Positions 24,029-35,376 of a stretch of DNA of 64,000 nt are shown piece after piece. Below the pieces are notes generated by a model. The model saw only the letters and a list, made by a program, of their open reading frames with translations. It ran no database searches and was not told the DNA's origin. Location: assembly GCA_947561715.1 (NCBI GenBank), contig OX387205.1:9615001-9679000 (forward strand), in the 5' to 3' direction. Source of the DNA: Ascidia mentula (lineage: Eukaryota; Chordata; Ascidiacea; Phlebobranchia; Ascidiidae). The position numbers and the translations under genes were made by a program. Position 1 is the first letter of the stretch, and each line of letters opens with the position of its first letter.

Positions 24029-24429
24029 TCTTACCCTACACTAAATAGCAGAACGAAATCTTAACCCAAACAAACATTATTAATTTGTAATTATTCAATT
24101 AATGCTACTTGCTCTATCGCTACAATACATAATCTATAGCAACTAAAAACATGTTGCACGCGAATGATGCAACTCTCGGCTTCGCCACGAGGCAACTTGC
24201 GCATGCGTAGTAGCCGTTATAGACTAACTCGTTATAGCGAAGAAGGCAGCAGAACTTTATTATATTAGACGGTTAAGAAAGTTAACAAACAATATATAAT
24301 ATTACGTAGTTTGTCACAAGCTGAATGGGATGATTTACGTAACATGCCATTTGGCACGAAATATCACCTTTTAACAAGCCATATACATCCCATACATATA
24401 TAGTTACATTGTTCTATCAGTTGTGAAAA

Positions 24430-24572
24430 GCAACTTACGGCATATTTACGGCATGTTTTCCGTAAACCAACATAATTATACGGAAATTTTCCGTAAATCT
24501 AGTTTACGTTCCCATGCCGTAAATACAAAACTGTTACGTTTCAAGTAAATATTACGAAAATTTTTAACAGTG
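24430..24572. repeat. Right terminal and subterminal repeats of the CMC transposon
   Basis: At least six TTACGG/CCGTAA copies occur between 24435 and 24530, in both orientations (for example TTACGGCATATTTACGGCAT and TTTTCCGTAAA twice). The element ends with TTTTTAACAGTG, the exact inverse of the left terminus. Density of the motif is far above the surrounding sequence. Confidence 0.75.
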
Positions 24573-27500
24573 CACACTGCCCGTATGACGCTTTGACGTG
24601 TGTTGGTATAGGATGCTATAGCGTACAAATCCTTCCGGGTCTTTTACCACGTTGCTTCCGCCGTGGGACTCCGTGCCCTCATTGTGAACTCGGCGGCAAG
24701 CTGAACGTTGTTTTGATTAGCGTTATGCACATCCCGCGCCAGCTGTACGGATCATGTTGCCTCTGCGCACTTCTACTGCAGAAGTGCTTGTAGTGGGCAA
24801 AGACTTTATTGGCGTGTGCATATTTGCCCTACTCAAGAGGGCACCAACGGAAATAGGTTTGATGTAACAACGCCTGACAGCCACCTCCTCTGTCTTCGGC
24901 GACAAATTGAATTGCTTGGCCGTCACCTCGTTCACGATTTGCCACCAAATTCAATTTTGCGTGTCGGGAAAATTGCATTTGGTCCTCTTTTATCGATTAT
25001 TAATAAAAACTCCCGTGGGGCTACCTGTTGCTGATTGGCCGATTTTCCTTGCTTTCTCCTTAAAATTTGGAGCTGGTTTGTCCCTATTTTTTTATAGATC
25101 ACAGCTTTGCGTGTGTGTGTTATGAAGATTTTGACGCAGAACTCTTCCATTGTAAAACCTCAACAATATCGCACCTGTGTTTAAACGTTTTCCGCGAACC
25201 GCTTATCCTCGAGAAATTTGTGCGCTGGTATTTTTTCAAAATTGCGGTGAAGCTTAGTTTGCTCAATGGGCGTGAACCATGCGGAAATTATACGAAATTT
25301 GTTTCCCCCACCTAGTTGCGTTATCCGTTGTTTTAATTGCTGTCTGCAGTAAGAAAATGTTACTTACTGCAACTACAGAAGTTTTGGTAACCATTGTATT
25401 CGTAAAGGTCATTTAATGTACACAAATTCCATATAGTCTAAATAAGACGGCCGTTATCGTGGAGGTACCTGTGTCACTACTAACAAAGTACCAACTTACG
25501 CTGCGCTTCGAATCTCGTTAGCGCTGGTTACATGTTTAGCAAACGCCCCGCTTAGCAGGTTCGCCAATGGCTCGGCGATTTCGCACAGTAATACCGCCAA
25601 ATGTAGTCTGTTTGTTGGGCTCTTGCCGGATTTTGGCTGCTAATTACTTGTCCGCTACAGGCTGCTAATGAATCGACAGTCTAGTTTGTGTATCGACAGT
25701 AGACTTGATCGCATTCCGACCGTTAACAACAACATACTACGCGTTTTCATGCCACGCTCCCGCCCCGTGATGACACTACAGAGTGATGTATATAGCCTGA
25801 GGTGCAGTCGCCATTCAGAAGCCGCATATAATATTGCAATCCAGGAAAGTGCGCACTGTACTTTTATGGTGGATAATCCGTTAACGTGTTTTAAGCCTCG
25901 TTTATGTTGTAGTAAAAGTTACAAGCTCGTTTTCGAAGTTATCCCATAAGTTGACACTATACTTTCATGATAAAAGCAACGTTTTTTCCATCACAAATAC
26001 CGGCCATGTGCGCTGTGCTTTCTTCTCTCTAAAAAGTTCATGAGTTGCACTTTCCTTCTGAACTCATTACATATCAGTGGGTTAAGTGTTGACTGTGTTG
26101 TGGCTATGATTGCTTATAAGTAGGGACACAATATTGCATAGGTTTAACACCGCCATGCGATGCAAACAAATAATCCCAGCGAGTGGTTTGATGCTAGCAT
26201 AATATCCATTCACTGCGTTCTTTAATGTGGTGTGTTATGCTGCCTCTGCGAGGGAAAGCTTCAAGATTTAGGGGCAAACGGATTCATTGCTGGAATCTCT
26301 AATGCATTTAGGATCGTGTTTCAGTATCTAAAGGCGGTGTGGCTCTTACTTGTGCTTTAGATGCTCGGATTTCTCTTCGAAACCTGCGATTCCGAACTTT
26401 GTAACAAGTAAAAGGCAATTCCAACCCCCAAACAAAATTCCCAGTGGAGTTGTTAACCGTTGCGAAGAAGGCTTGTTCGTCACCTTTTGCATACAACTTA
26501 AGCTAATGAACGTAAGTTCTGAGAACGTTTTCTTGTCTTGGCACAGGGAGTTGCCATGTTGAGTTGTGGGTTATTTATGAAGTAGACGTGCATGAGACGG
26601 TGAATGTTAATGTCCTATGTCCTGGCCTAGGGTTTAATTGTGGACGAGAGAAGGTCTCTCTTTCCGCCAAAACCACGAAAACAATAACACACGACTGTAT
26701 ATTAAGCTTATTTACGCATATTCCTGGTGGCGCAGGTGATCAATGCGGTTTAATTTTGGACAAAAATCCAGTAGACTTGGTGGGCACCACTTTTAATATG
26801 ATCTAGAAGGCACATTTTTTTCTGCCGAGTATGCCTCTCTGAAGCTGTCACATACAACTTATGAGATCCGTTGAAATATACCTATCCCACCTCGTTTAAC
26901 CACGATCGTAATGCGAGATGAGACACACGTGGCAAGCCAACTTGGTCCAAGTTGATTGTCATGATGGTTTTATCATAAACGCCCCAACAGTGCGATACGA
27001 CCCAAGATATTACTCGTTTCTGGCAGTGAGCCTTCGAAACGCCTCATTAAAATCACCCCTCCGAGCTATTGTTTATCACTATGAATAATAAATACTCCAG
27101 ACATCCGGTGTCAAGAAGGACCTGCATCTTTCATGAAAGTTTATTAAAGGCGGCATAACCTTCAGCAAGCCACACGCCACGGTGTTGACATTTTCGTGTT
27201 GTCTGCTTTGCACAGTGGTCGAAATTGGAAGAACGTTCTCAATAATTAAAGCTGCTGTATTGGGTGCTTGAGCAGAAGTATCCTCCAGTCTTTTTTGTGT
27301 TTTTGTGCTCGGCGGGGACAGCTAGTGTTAGAGTTTCGGTGGTAGGCTTTGTCGATAGGTGTCGCTGTTTGTCCATCGCTCGCTTGCGACTTCATCACCA
27401 AGCTGGAGATTCCTTCGAATTGAGCTCGGAATTAACATTTGTTTATTTTGTGCAAGTGGTTGTACTTTGACACAAATCAATCCTTGCTTTAACTTTCGGA

Positions 27501-29385
27501 AAATAAATGGATTTTTTCAAAACAACGTAAATGCCCACAGTAAATACACGACACCGATATTTTTCAAGTGACAGTTTCCAAGCTTAGAAGCGCTGCTAAA
27601 TAATTAATCAATGTCAAGGAGCTTATCAGCGCCTAAATGACAGCACCCACCCTCGCACAATATATAGCTGATATAAAACCCAATTTTTCTTCATGTTTCT
27701 TGTAATTTTTTATGTTTTGCATCCAATCCAATTTGCTTACATAGGCAGTGTACAGTTTATGTTAGACTTTGTTGTATTTTTACGTAAACTAAGAATTGTC
27801 AAAGCGATGGAAAATCTTGGGCAGAAATATCGCCTTCTTTTTTCAGAAATTGCACCATGTCGAACGTGGTTATTATGTTTGCAAAAAATGTCACTTCGCC
27901 TTCCCCTGCAAGACTATTCGGTCATTCTGGTCTTGTAGTAAATTGTAAATAGCACATTAGGTGGCCGTAAACCCCCTAGCTTATAGGGCGAACACACAGA
28001 ACACGCCTTACATCGTAATGCCTTGTTTAAAACAGTCGATTAATTACCTCCTAGTTAGCGTACTTGAAGAGGTTGCCGTACTACCTTTAAGCACACGAAT
28101 ATAGCTACTTGCGGAAGTTTATTAGCAGGTTACTACCTCCCCGTGGATGCGAATTGACGTCATCGATTACGTATCGCTCACTCGCGTTGCTCTAAAAGCG
28201 TCTCGGAACCACTATACGCAGTTACGAAATAAAAATTCCAATTTCAGGTCCGATGATTGCGTTTTGCACCGAACGATTAGGGGCCAATATAAGGTGCGGT
28301 CGGTTTCCTATGAAATATTAAGCATGGGTCATGAATTGAAAATGTTACAAGAAATTTTTTTGAACTATACTTTTGAGTGTTTTAGGGATGACTAGCAATA
28401 ACAACTTGGGATAAGTGTAGCAGCGATTTACCTGAATTGACCCCTTAAGTGTATATTGCCACTGCACGAGCTGCGTTGCTTTTCAAGACTTAAAAGATAG
28501 TTTGCGTGGCAATCATATGCCGGTAGAATGCATTATATATTCAATGTTTTCATATGCCCGGTTGTCGTTTTTTAATTCCCCAAAGTCTGCACCTTTTCTT
28601 GATCTAATTCGAGTGCCTGCGGCCAAGTTAACGTCAGTTTAATCGTCGTTGTTTGTCTTGACATCTATCTAATGAAGATATTAAGGCTGCTCAAGTAACG
28701 ATTGCGTGTATTTTTAACTTGCAAAATGGTGGATGCCACGCTTGGTGATCAAAGTCCACGGACAACACGGGCTTTGAAAGCAGTGTTTGGGTCGTATATA
28801 TCTCTAAATAGTAACAAGTTGTTCATCAACCACTGCCTTGACAGATCATAGATCAGTAGTGATCGGATTTACGTACACGTGTAGAAGGCAACCCTTCCGT
28901 GCCTTCGTTTTAATATCGTTTATCCACTTTTTTTGGAACTCACGCAATTTTTCAGGACACAGGCAACCATTAATTAATGCTTGTACCTTGTAAACAATGG
29001 GTCAGTTTGAGACCACTCCGTGTGCTATTCGTCAAACGGATATGGCAAAACCTAAAATAGCATCCAGGTCTCCGATTTATTAATATTATAAACCGTTACA
29101 GGAAGTTGAGGGAGTCTTGCTTTATTGTAGCTTGCGCAGGTCCGTTGTTTTGCATGGTTCACGATGATTTTATTTCAGATGCAGCTGGAAAACAGTCATT
29201 GCCCATATGAAGAAAACAGCTTTGTTATCGACACTTAAGTTTCTCCAGAGTTCAATATTTTTGGTTTATTCTGTACTTTATTCACGTTTCAACTCAAGAA
29301 TTTACAAAAATGCGTGTAAATAAAGATTACTTAACTGTGTATGTACTGGGAATGCGACACACGATAATGGCCCGGAAGATACTTT
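24573..29385. other. Stretch without recognised genes
   Basis: Unique-looking AT-rich sequence on the RAR-proximal side of the transposon. Open frames are at most about 93 codons and have no domain, splice context or composition bias. I see no RNA gene or repeat here that I can support. Confidence 0.5.
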
Positions 29386-29387
29386 TA

Positions 29388-29617
29388 CACCGGGTCACAA
29401 AGTTTTTTCCAAACTTGATCCACATATAAGCCTATGTAACATAGAAATCTGTGCGAATGTTAACCCTCCGATTTCGTGTAGTATTTCACGTTAAATATAT
29501 AAACAAAAATAACAGGCGGTGTCCCTGTTTACGCCTAATCATTGAAATTCGTACAGATTTCTGTTTTACACAGACTTATATGTGGGTGAAGTTTGGAAAA
29601 AACTTTGTGACCCGGTG
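29388..29617. mobile_element. Foldback MITE with TA target duplication
   Basis: A 230-bp element whose two halves are near-perfect inverted repeats of about 75-80 bp. It starts CACCGGGTCACAAAGTTTTT and ends with the inverse, ending in GTGACCCGGTG; the arms differ at only a few positions. TA flanks both sides (29386-29387 and 29618-29619), the target duplication of Tc1/mariner-type elements. There is no coding capacity; the small open frame across it is a by-product. Low divergence of the arms suggests a fairly young copy. Confidence 0.8.
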
Positions 29618-29619
29618 TA

Positions 29620-31048
29620 GTAGTATTTTCCTAATGGCCCCAACCAATATCATGAGTCAAGAAAGCTCTCTGTCTCATATGGTATTTTCCTTCTAATTTC
29701 ACAGAAACTGAAGAGGGTTTGGTCGAAAACAATTCTCTCCGCCCAATATGTAAATACAGTTGGCAAGCGCATTTCTCCATTTCGGGGAAAGTGTCGTTAT
29801 TTCACCCTTTTATCTGCAATGCCACATTGCACCCACTCTGCAATTGCACTAAATGTATTGACAGGATTTTCCACAGCGGTTAATTTTCGTTTTCACCGAA
29901 AAATTAGTCTATCTTTATACGAGAGTAAATTTCCAAAGCAAAACTTGCGTCTGTGTTGTGGTTTTAATATGTCAGAGTTCCCATGCAAATGCCTTTTATC
30001 AAAACAAGTCTTTAATGTCAGTAGTATAGTTGCGAAACTTTTCGCTGAGTGAATTTGTTGTCCAACTCTTTACTCTTAATACCATGTTCCACGTTTCCTA
30101 TAAGCGCCGTACTCTATAATTCCCAATTAACCGCATATGGAAGTTACGGCAATTTAGTTTACAACTGTGGAAGAGTTGGCCGAACATCGTCATATCGAAA
30201 AAAAAAATTTCGTACGCCCTTCGAAACCGAAGACGACCTAGTTGCGACCTGACCTGGAATAACCATACGTGCACAAAATCTGAAAAGTACGTCATACTAT
30301 AGGAAACAATATCCGCAATGTCAGTGACTCATTTATAGTTTCCATGTGTAAATTCGTGGTGACCGATTCCATGTCTTACGGTTTTTGTTGGGCATTTTTT
30401 CGAGACCCAAAGAAATTTCGGTTAGTCGTATTTATTCGCCCGATACTGAAGTTGTTTCAAAATTTGAGTGTTAAATGAAAAATAATGTTTTACTGTTATA
30501 CAAATAAAAATAGTTATATAATACCATTTTAGTGTTGTAGACTTTTAAAGTATCTTTCAGGAAATGTATAAAGCACATTGTGATTATAACTACCTTAAAG
30601 TCCATGGTAATTACATTTTATTTGCAGTCTTTATACTATTGTGAAATTTCGTTCAGAATCAATATACAATCACTAATGCTAATGCATCAACATGCATCTA
30701 TAGAGAATGTTGTAAAACTGGCGTTAAGTTTTAAGATGGAGAAAATGTTGATGGGAACGTGGGATTGACCTCATGTATATGCGCAAAATAACACATCAAA
30801 AAAATGTTACCTTGTCTGGAAGATCGTTTTTTTTAGCACATTTTAACAACAGTAAATTGGTAGCGAACGCAAAGTGGAGCAATTGGAGCATAACACTTTT
30901 GAGCAGTTTCGCTTTTTGTTTCGTTTTCGCACTTGGCTGATGCGTGTGGAGAGTCACGTAACTTCAATTGTGTTCGTCGTTGTTTATTAACGACCCTTTG
31001 TTAGTATGCAAAACAAGAAATGTATACACTAGATAGAAAAACCCCAAA
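29620..31048. other. Stretch without recognised genes
   Basis: Sequence between the MITE and the IS3EU-like element. It is AT-rich, with only short open frames, and I see no exon or repeat that I can support. Confidence 0.5.
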
Positions 31049-31054
31049 CCTATG

Positions 31055-31342
31055 TATGGTGGCCTATGAGTGCCACCCAAAAAATCAACAATGGACATGA
31101 TTATAAAATGAAAAATTATTTGCAAATGAAAAATAATTTGCAAATAAAAATCAAATTGCAAATGAAAAGTAATATGAAAATAAAAATGATTTGCAAACGC
31201 AAAGTGATTTGAATTTTTTTTTCGCTGTCTCGACGTGGCCGAGACGTGCCAGTGCCAAGTGTTTCCCAAAGCAAAACTCTCACTTGCACTTTTTCCCTAA
31301 AGTCAACAAAATTTAAAATGTATTTAATGTCATATTTATTTA
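31055..31342. repeat. Left inverted repeat of the IS3EU-like element
   Basis: It pairs with 32230-32587. The inner part holds repeated units of the form AAATGAAAAATTATTTGC, and the block CGACGTGGCCGAGACGTGCC lies further in. It is shorter than the right arm by roughly one repeat unit. Confidence 0.75.
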
Positions 31343-31495
31343 AAGTTAAAGAAGATTGATAAATGAAAATATACAATTTAACGTTCAGTAATAGAGAGCT
31401 TCACGATGTCTGTGACTAAAATAGTTTGAAAACACTATCGCGCGTTATGGTCGGTTGCGTCGGGCTTAAACTTTGACCGCTTTGACACAGTTATA

Positions 31496-31839
31496 TTGGA
31501 AAATACAAAACATATAGTTATTGGCGATTTACTAATGTTGCCGGTTATCAAAAGAGAAGAAATTCTAGATTTCGTGATACGAGATTTTCCTCGATATGCT
31601 TGGAGCTTGCGAACGTTATGTCGCAGACTCAAGCATTTTGACATTTCTTACACCGATCATTCAGTTGGTGTACATGAAGTAGTGACAGCCGTAAATATGG
31701 AACTAAATGGCCCAGGAAAGTGTTGGGTTATAGAGCCATGCACCAGAAGTTGAGGAAACAACATGGAATGAATGTGCCTAGAGATTTAGTGTGTGCTGCC
31801 ATGTCTGAATTAGACCCTGAAGAATGTTTTCAATGGTGA
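31496..31839 (+). pseudogene. Frameshifted IS3EU transposase fragment
   Basis: The open frame carries FPRYAWSLRTLCRRLKHFDI and later ELNGPGK; after a one-base frame change near 31712-31720 the adjacent frame continues with GYRAMHQKLRKQHGMNVPRD and then SELDPEE. These blocks are familiar from integrase-type transposases of IS3EU elements in fish and cnidarians, from the region before the catalytic core. The DDE core itself is absent, because the coding sequence stops at the TGA near 31838. This is a remnant of the N-terminal part, broken by at least one frameshift and a large deletion. Confidence 0.6.
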
Positions 31840-32047
31840 TTTCGTCGAACAAGTAAGGAACAAATTCCCGAGCTCCAATCTTGGAATATTTTTGGGCTTT
31901 TCCCAAAACTTTAGGGCTACATCTTTGTACTGTTGAAGATTTTTTTTCCACAATCTGTGCGTAATTACCCTTTGGTGTCTTATTTGCGGGATCCTTCGAC
32001 CGCCTCTGCTTCATCTCTTCTTTAAATTTATGCCATGCATTGGCCAT
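31778..32047 (-). pseudogene. Remnant of a second IS3EU open frame on the opposite strand
   Basis: An 89-codon frame begins MANAWHKFKEEMKQRRSKDP and contains GAREFVPYLFDEITIENILQ. This last block is like a short conserved stretch (PYL-x-D-x-T-x-ENI) that I associate with proteins found beside IS3EU-type transposases. It runs tail to tail with, and slightly overlaps, the transposase fragment. The frame is open from its ATG, but the usual domain downstream of ENI is missing, so it is probably truncated. The family link is from memory. Confidence 0.4.
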
Positions 32048-32229
32048 TTTTAGACAAATAAGCAGAAGAAAAATACATATGATGATGTAGAAAAATCAAG
32101 AAATAACCTTCGCTCGTTACACGCACTGGACCATATCGTAGGTTAAGGTTAAGGCACAGTCAGCACAAAAACATTACAAATAAATGTTAAATTGTATATT
32201 TTAACTTTTATAGTTATCACTGCTCGTTC

Positions 32230-32587
32230 AAATAAATATCGCATTCAATAAACTTCCAATTTGTTGACTTTAGAGAAAAAGTGCAAGTGATTGTTTTGCT
32301 TTGGGAAACACTTGGCACTGGCACGTCTCGGCCACGTCGAGACAGCGAAAAAAAATTCAAATCACTTTGCGTTTGCAAATTACTTTTCATTTGCAAATCA
32401 TTTTCATTTTCAAATTACTTTTCATTTGCAATTTGATTTTTATTTACAAATTACTTTTCGTTTGCGAATTACTTTTCATTTGCAATTTGATATTTATTTG
32501 CAAATTAATTTTCATTTGCAAATCATTATTCATTTTATTTTGATGTCCATTGTTGATTTTTTGGGTGGCACTCCATAGGCCACCATA
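32230..32587. repeat. Right inverted repeat of the IS3EU-like element, with internal tandem units
   Basis: The arm contains repeated units of about 19-25 bp of the type TTTGCAAATTACTTTTCAT between about 32365 and 32530. The arm is about 70 bp longer than the left arm, which fits expansion of the unit by one or two copies. Confidence 0.7.
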
Positions 32588-32593
32588 CCTATG

Positions 32594-35227
32594 CTAACCT
32601 GTAGGAACCTATACTTACTTTAAGGAAAACCTTCACTCGCCAATAAAATTTCCCCTGGAGCATCCGTCCTGAAGTTGTCGACCGATATCTCCACATAATT
32701 TGCATGTGCGCCCAACTGTTTTCGCCAAGAAAAAAGTGAACTTCTCTCCGTCGCTCGCTATTTGAAATTCCAGCGCCGTTTTCTGCGAAACCCTCCACGC
32801 GGTACGTTCGGAATTTTCATCGTCGACTTAATTGTAATAATGCGATTTGCGACGAATGGCGCCGATTAATTAGAGAAATTATCTGAAAAGGGCTTTTGGC
32901 GTAACTACCACCTTCCTACGTAATGTTTTTACTGTAATTGGATTTCCAGTCAATCGAAACGTCGTTCACAACTTTGTTTACGTAAATTTCATTTTTAACA
33001 TAATTGTTTTGTATTCCTTATTGGGCCGTTAAAAAATTATGAAAATCGTTTTCTTTTAAACGAGTATTCGTTCATTGGCCCTTTTAAATAAAAAATAGTC
33101 AGTAAGTTAGTAGCGTTCGAAAGTCCAGCAAAGGGACACGCCTTAAAATCTTATTGCCAAACAACTGCTTTCGCGCTTTCTTCACGAGATTTATGAAAGT
33201 ACGAAAATAATTCAAAACTGGAAATACCGCTCTGGTTTTTATGTAACTATTGTTTCCGACAGTTTGAAAATAATGTGCGTCACTTTCACTGAGTTCCTTT
33301 TCAAATTTTTCTGATCAATTCGACATTTCCTTTCCATTCTTTAATGACCAACGACGTCGGGAAAATGCGACTGTGACACAACTTGTTACATGGAATTGCG
33401 GAAGACAACATCTCATAAGTGGATTGCCTTTTGTCTTGCACAATTCCTCTCGTTTCGTGAGGCTTGTGTGGTGCGATGCTTCTTTTGTAACATAGGCCTA
33501 CGTTTTAGAAGATTTAGCTTATGAAAGATATTTTTTTTACTGAGCACACATCTTCGAATACGTTTATGCAGCTTCGTGTGTTTATTGACAAGAGGTTGTA
33601 AGTGTAGTTAATTCTTGCAGTGTTGAAACTTCTGGCGCGTTCAAAGTTGCTTCTTTTTGTGGCAAAGGTATTACTCATGGCACTGAAGTTTACCACAGTG
33701 TATCAAGAAGACGTACATGTAAAGAAAACCTGAACACCCCACAGCAATGTTCCCCGTATAGCTGATATACTGGTGTTTTTAAGAACATTTATAAACGAAA
33801 ACTTGAATTAGGAGAAACATACGGTGCTGTATTTTATTAAGTACGGACCAATTCCCGTATATTTTTCACAACAATTTCACGTTAGAATCGAAGTGCTCAT
33901 TAACGCCTGCGGTGCAAGTCTACACCGTATTGTCCACTTTTTTGCAGTGTTGCAATTGCGACAGAGTTTCAACTTGAAACTTGTTGCTTGCTAAAAGAAA
34001 CTCTTGAGCTGTAGGCCTCGAAACTCCAAGACTTTCCTAACGTATCGTCGTTAGCGTCACAGGTCACCGCCGCCCTTTTGACCTCGCAAACGCCCATTCA
34101 TCGGTTTCAGAATCTCCTTTATTAAAACTCGTGACGTAATTTTCCATCTTTGGCCGGACCGGCAAATAACTTTTTTCCCGTCTTCAGTCGTTACTCAAGT
34201 CTATGAACGATACTCAAGCGCATTGATAAGCGGGAAAGTCCCGCCGTCAAACCTCTCCGGTCTTTTACGCCACAGTAGCCATCAGATGGCACCATACGCT
34301 TGATGGGCGGTTTGGGTTTTTCCAAGCATGCGCATACGCCAGTAGCGAAGCCTCTTTTCCTTGCAGCCAAGGTATCCATTTGTCGTCCACCTTGGTGCAC
34401 GTATGCAGTTGCTTTGGATTTTTTTCCCGAAATAGCCACTGCCGCATGCCAAATGGCACTACTCGGTCCTATATTCTTTTCAACAACTTTGATTGTTGCA
34501 ATTGTCATCGCGGATATAGAGAAATGAGTATTGGCGAGACGACCGGCGCACAATAGTAGCTTCTTTCTGTGGTTAATAAGGTTCGAAAACTCATTTGCTT
34601 TTGTTCTGCGTATTATCTCTATACAGTGCAGAAGTAAGTAAATGGAAAGATTGCTTTCGAGTGAATTGACAGTCAGTGCCAAAAACGCAGTAGGTTATAT
34701 AAATACAGCTGGAAAAATATTACTAAATATATTTTTACGTTTTATCACATTTGCGCTTTAGTGGCGTCAAGATAGATCCTTCAACTGATTTGTTTGCATG
34801 CCACAGCATTGCAATAAACCAGGTAATATTGTGAGGAAAACGTACAAAATATTTCCGCAACATAGTGGCCAGTTAAAGTATTTCGGCAGTACATATGTTT
34901 CGAAAGATAAGGCAAATGCCAAAGATAAGGCAAAGCGCGCACGTTGATGTAACGGTGAGATCAACACTTCTTGCCAATTACGCTCCCATCAAAATGCATC
35001 TGAGGCGGTGCGTTACACTTCCGTTTGGCAACATAAACAACCTTTTAAATTCGCACTACCGTAAAGCTTCCTTTAAAACGGCGAAAACAAGCGCATTTGT
35101 TTTACTTGCAACACGTAACGGAGCCGCGATACAACTTGCAGCATTGTTATTTTCAAGGAAATGACGTAGAGCAATATACTGCGGGATATTTTATTGACGC
35201 AAATAACTCTTGCCTGCGCCACGCGCG
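32594..35227. other. Stretch without a recognised gene
   Basis: It contains a 163-codon open frame on the - strand (34682-34191), which is long for chance but has no recognisable domain, no splice context and no neighbouring exons. I see no other structure until the core-promoter motifs at 35228. Confidence 0.45.
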
Positions 35228-35295
35228 TATAAATAAAGGAGCCATGCGCGTGAACGTCGAATCAGTCAACGTGCAGAGCTTGTGTAGCGGAGATG
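35228..35295 (+). promoter_or_regulatory. Candidate TATA/Inr/DPE core promoter for RAR form A
   Basis: TATAAATA at 35228-35235 is followed by the initiator-like TCAGTC at 35262-35267 (A at 35264 as +1), and AGATG at +28 fits the DPE consensus RGWYV. The TATA-to-start spacing (36) is slightly wider than usual. A strong donor, GTCC|GTAAGT, follows at 35376, and an acceptor (CTCTTCACAG) ends at 37984, 70 nt before the start codon of RAR exon A1. Together these make a consistent promoter and leader model. Each motif alone is weak. Confidence 0.4.
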
Positions 35296-35376
35296 GAAGG
35301 TCCTGCTGAGGCAAATTTCGATGGAATTTTGCCAAGTTTGGGGGTTGCGGTGCATTAAAAATTGCCTTTTTTGTCC
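35264..35376 (+). other. Candidate non-coding leader exon of RAR form A with a 21-codon uORF
   Basis: The stretch between the predicted start at 35264 and the donor at 35376 could be a 5' leader exon. It holds one ATG with G at -3 and +4 (35293), opening a frame of 21 codons (MEGPAEANFDGILPSLGVAV plus one residue) that stops at 35358, before the donor. If transcribed, this would be an upstream open reading frame able to lower translation of the main frame. The exon is inferred from signals only. Confidence 0.3.

Larger units (their letters stand above)
19457..24572 (-). mobile_element. Complete CACTA/EnSpm-like (CMC) DNA transposon, apparently intact
   Basis: The 5116-bp element begins CACTGTTAAAAA and ends with its inverse TTTTTAACAGTG, the CACTG terminus typical of the CMC group. 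It is flanked by CA on both sides (19455-19456 and 24573-24574), a possible 2-bp target duplication. Both ends carry many short TTTACGG/CCGTAAA copies in both orientations, the usual subterminal transposase binding pattern. Inside are two genes on the - strand: an uninterrupted 781-codon transposase (24028-21683) and a seven-exon second gene (21645-19728), each without stops or frameshifts. This integrity suggests a recent arrival. The element sits in the long interval between upstream exon U5 and RAR exon A1. Confidence 0.85.
31055..32587. mobile_element. Decayed IS3EU-like DNA transposon with long inverted repeats
   Basis: The 1533-bp element starts TATGGTGGCCTATG and ends with the inverse, and is flanked by a perfect 6-bp duplication CCTATG (31049-31054 and 32588-32593). 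A 6-bp duplication and TA(T/C)GG ends are, as I remember them, features of the eukaryotic IS3EU group. Inverted repeats are long: about 288 bp on the left (31055-31342) and 358 bp on the right (32230-32587). Inside are remains of an integrase-like gene on + and a small open frame on -. The element is too short and too broken to be autonomous. The intact target duplication indicates that the insertion itself is clean. Confidence 0.75.

Noticed and set aside
29451..29696. 81-codon open frame across the MITE
   Set aside because: It runs through both arms of a foldback element and has no protein similarity.
32291..32578. 95-codon open frame in the right arm of the IS3EU-like element
   Set aside because: Its repetitive FANHFHFQITFHLQ-type product is only the translation of the TTTGCAAAT-type tandem units.
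34191..34682. 163-codon open frame on the - strand
   Set aside because: It is long for the region, but I see no domain, no splice borders, no partner exons and no known similarity; one such frame in 64 kb is compatible with chance.
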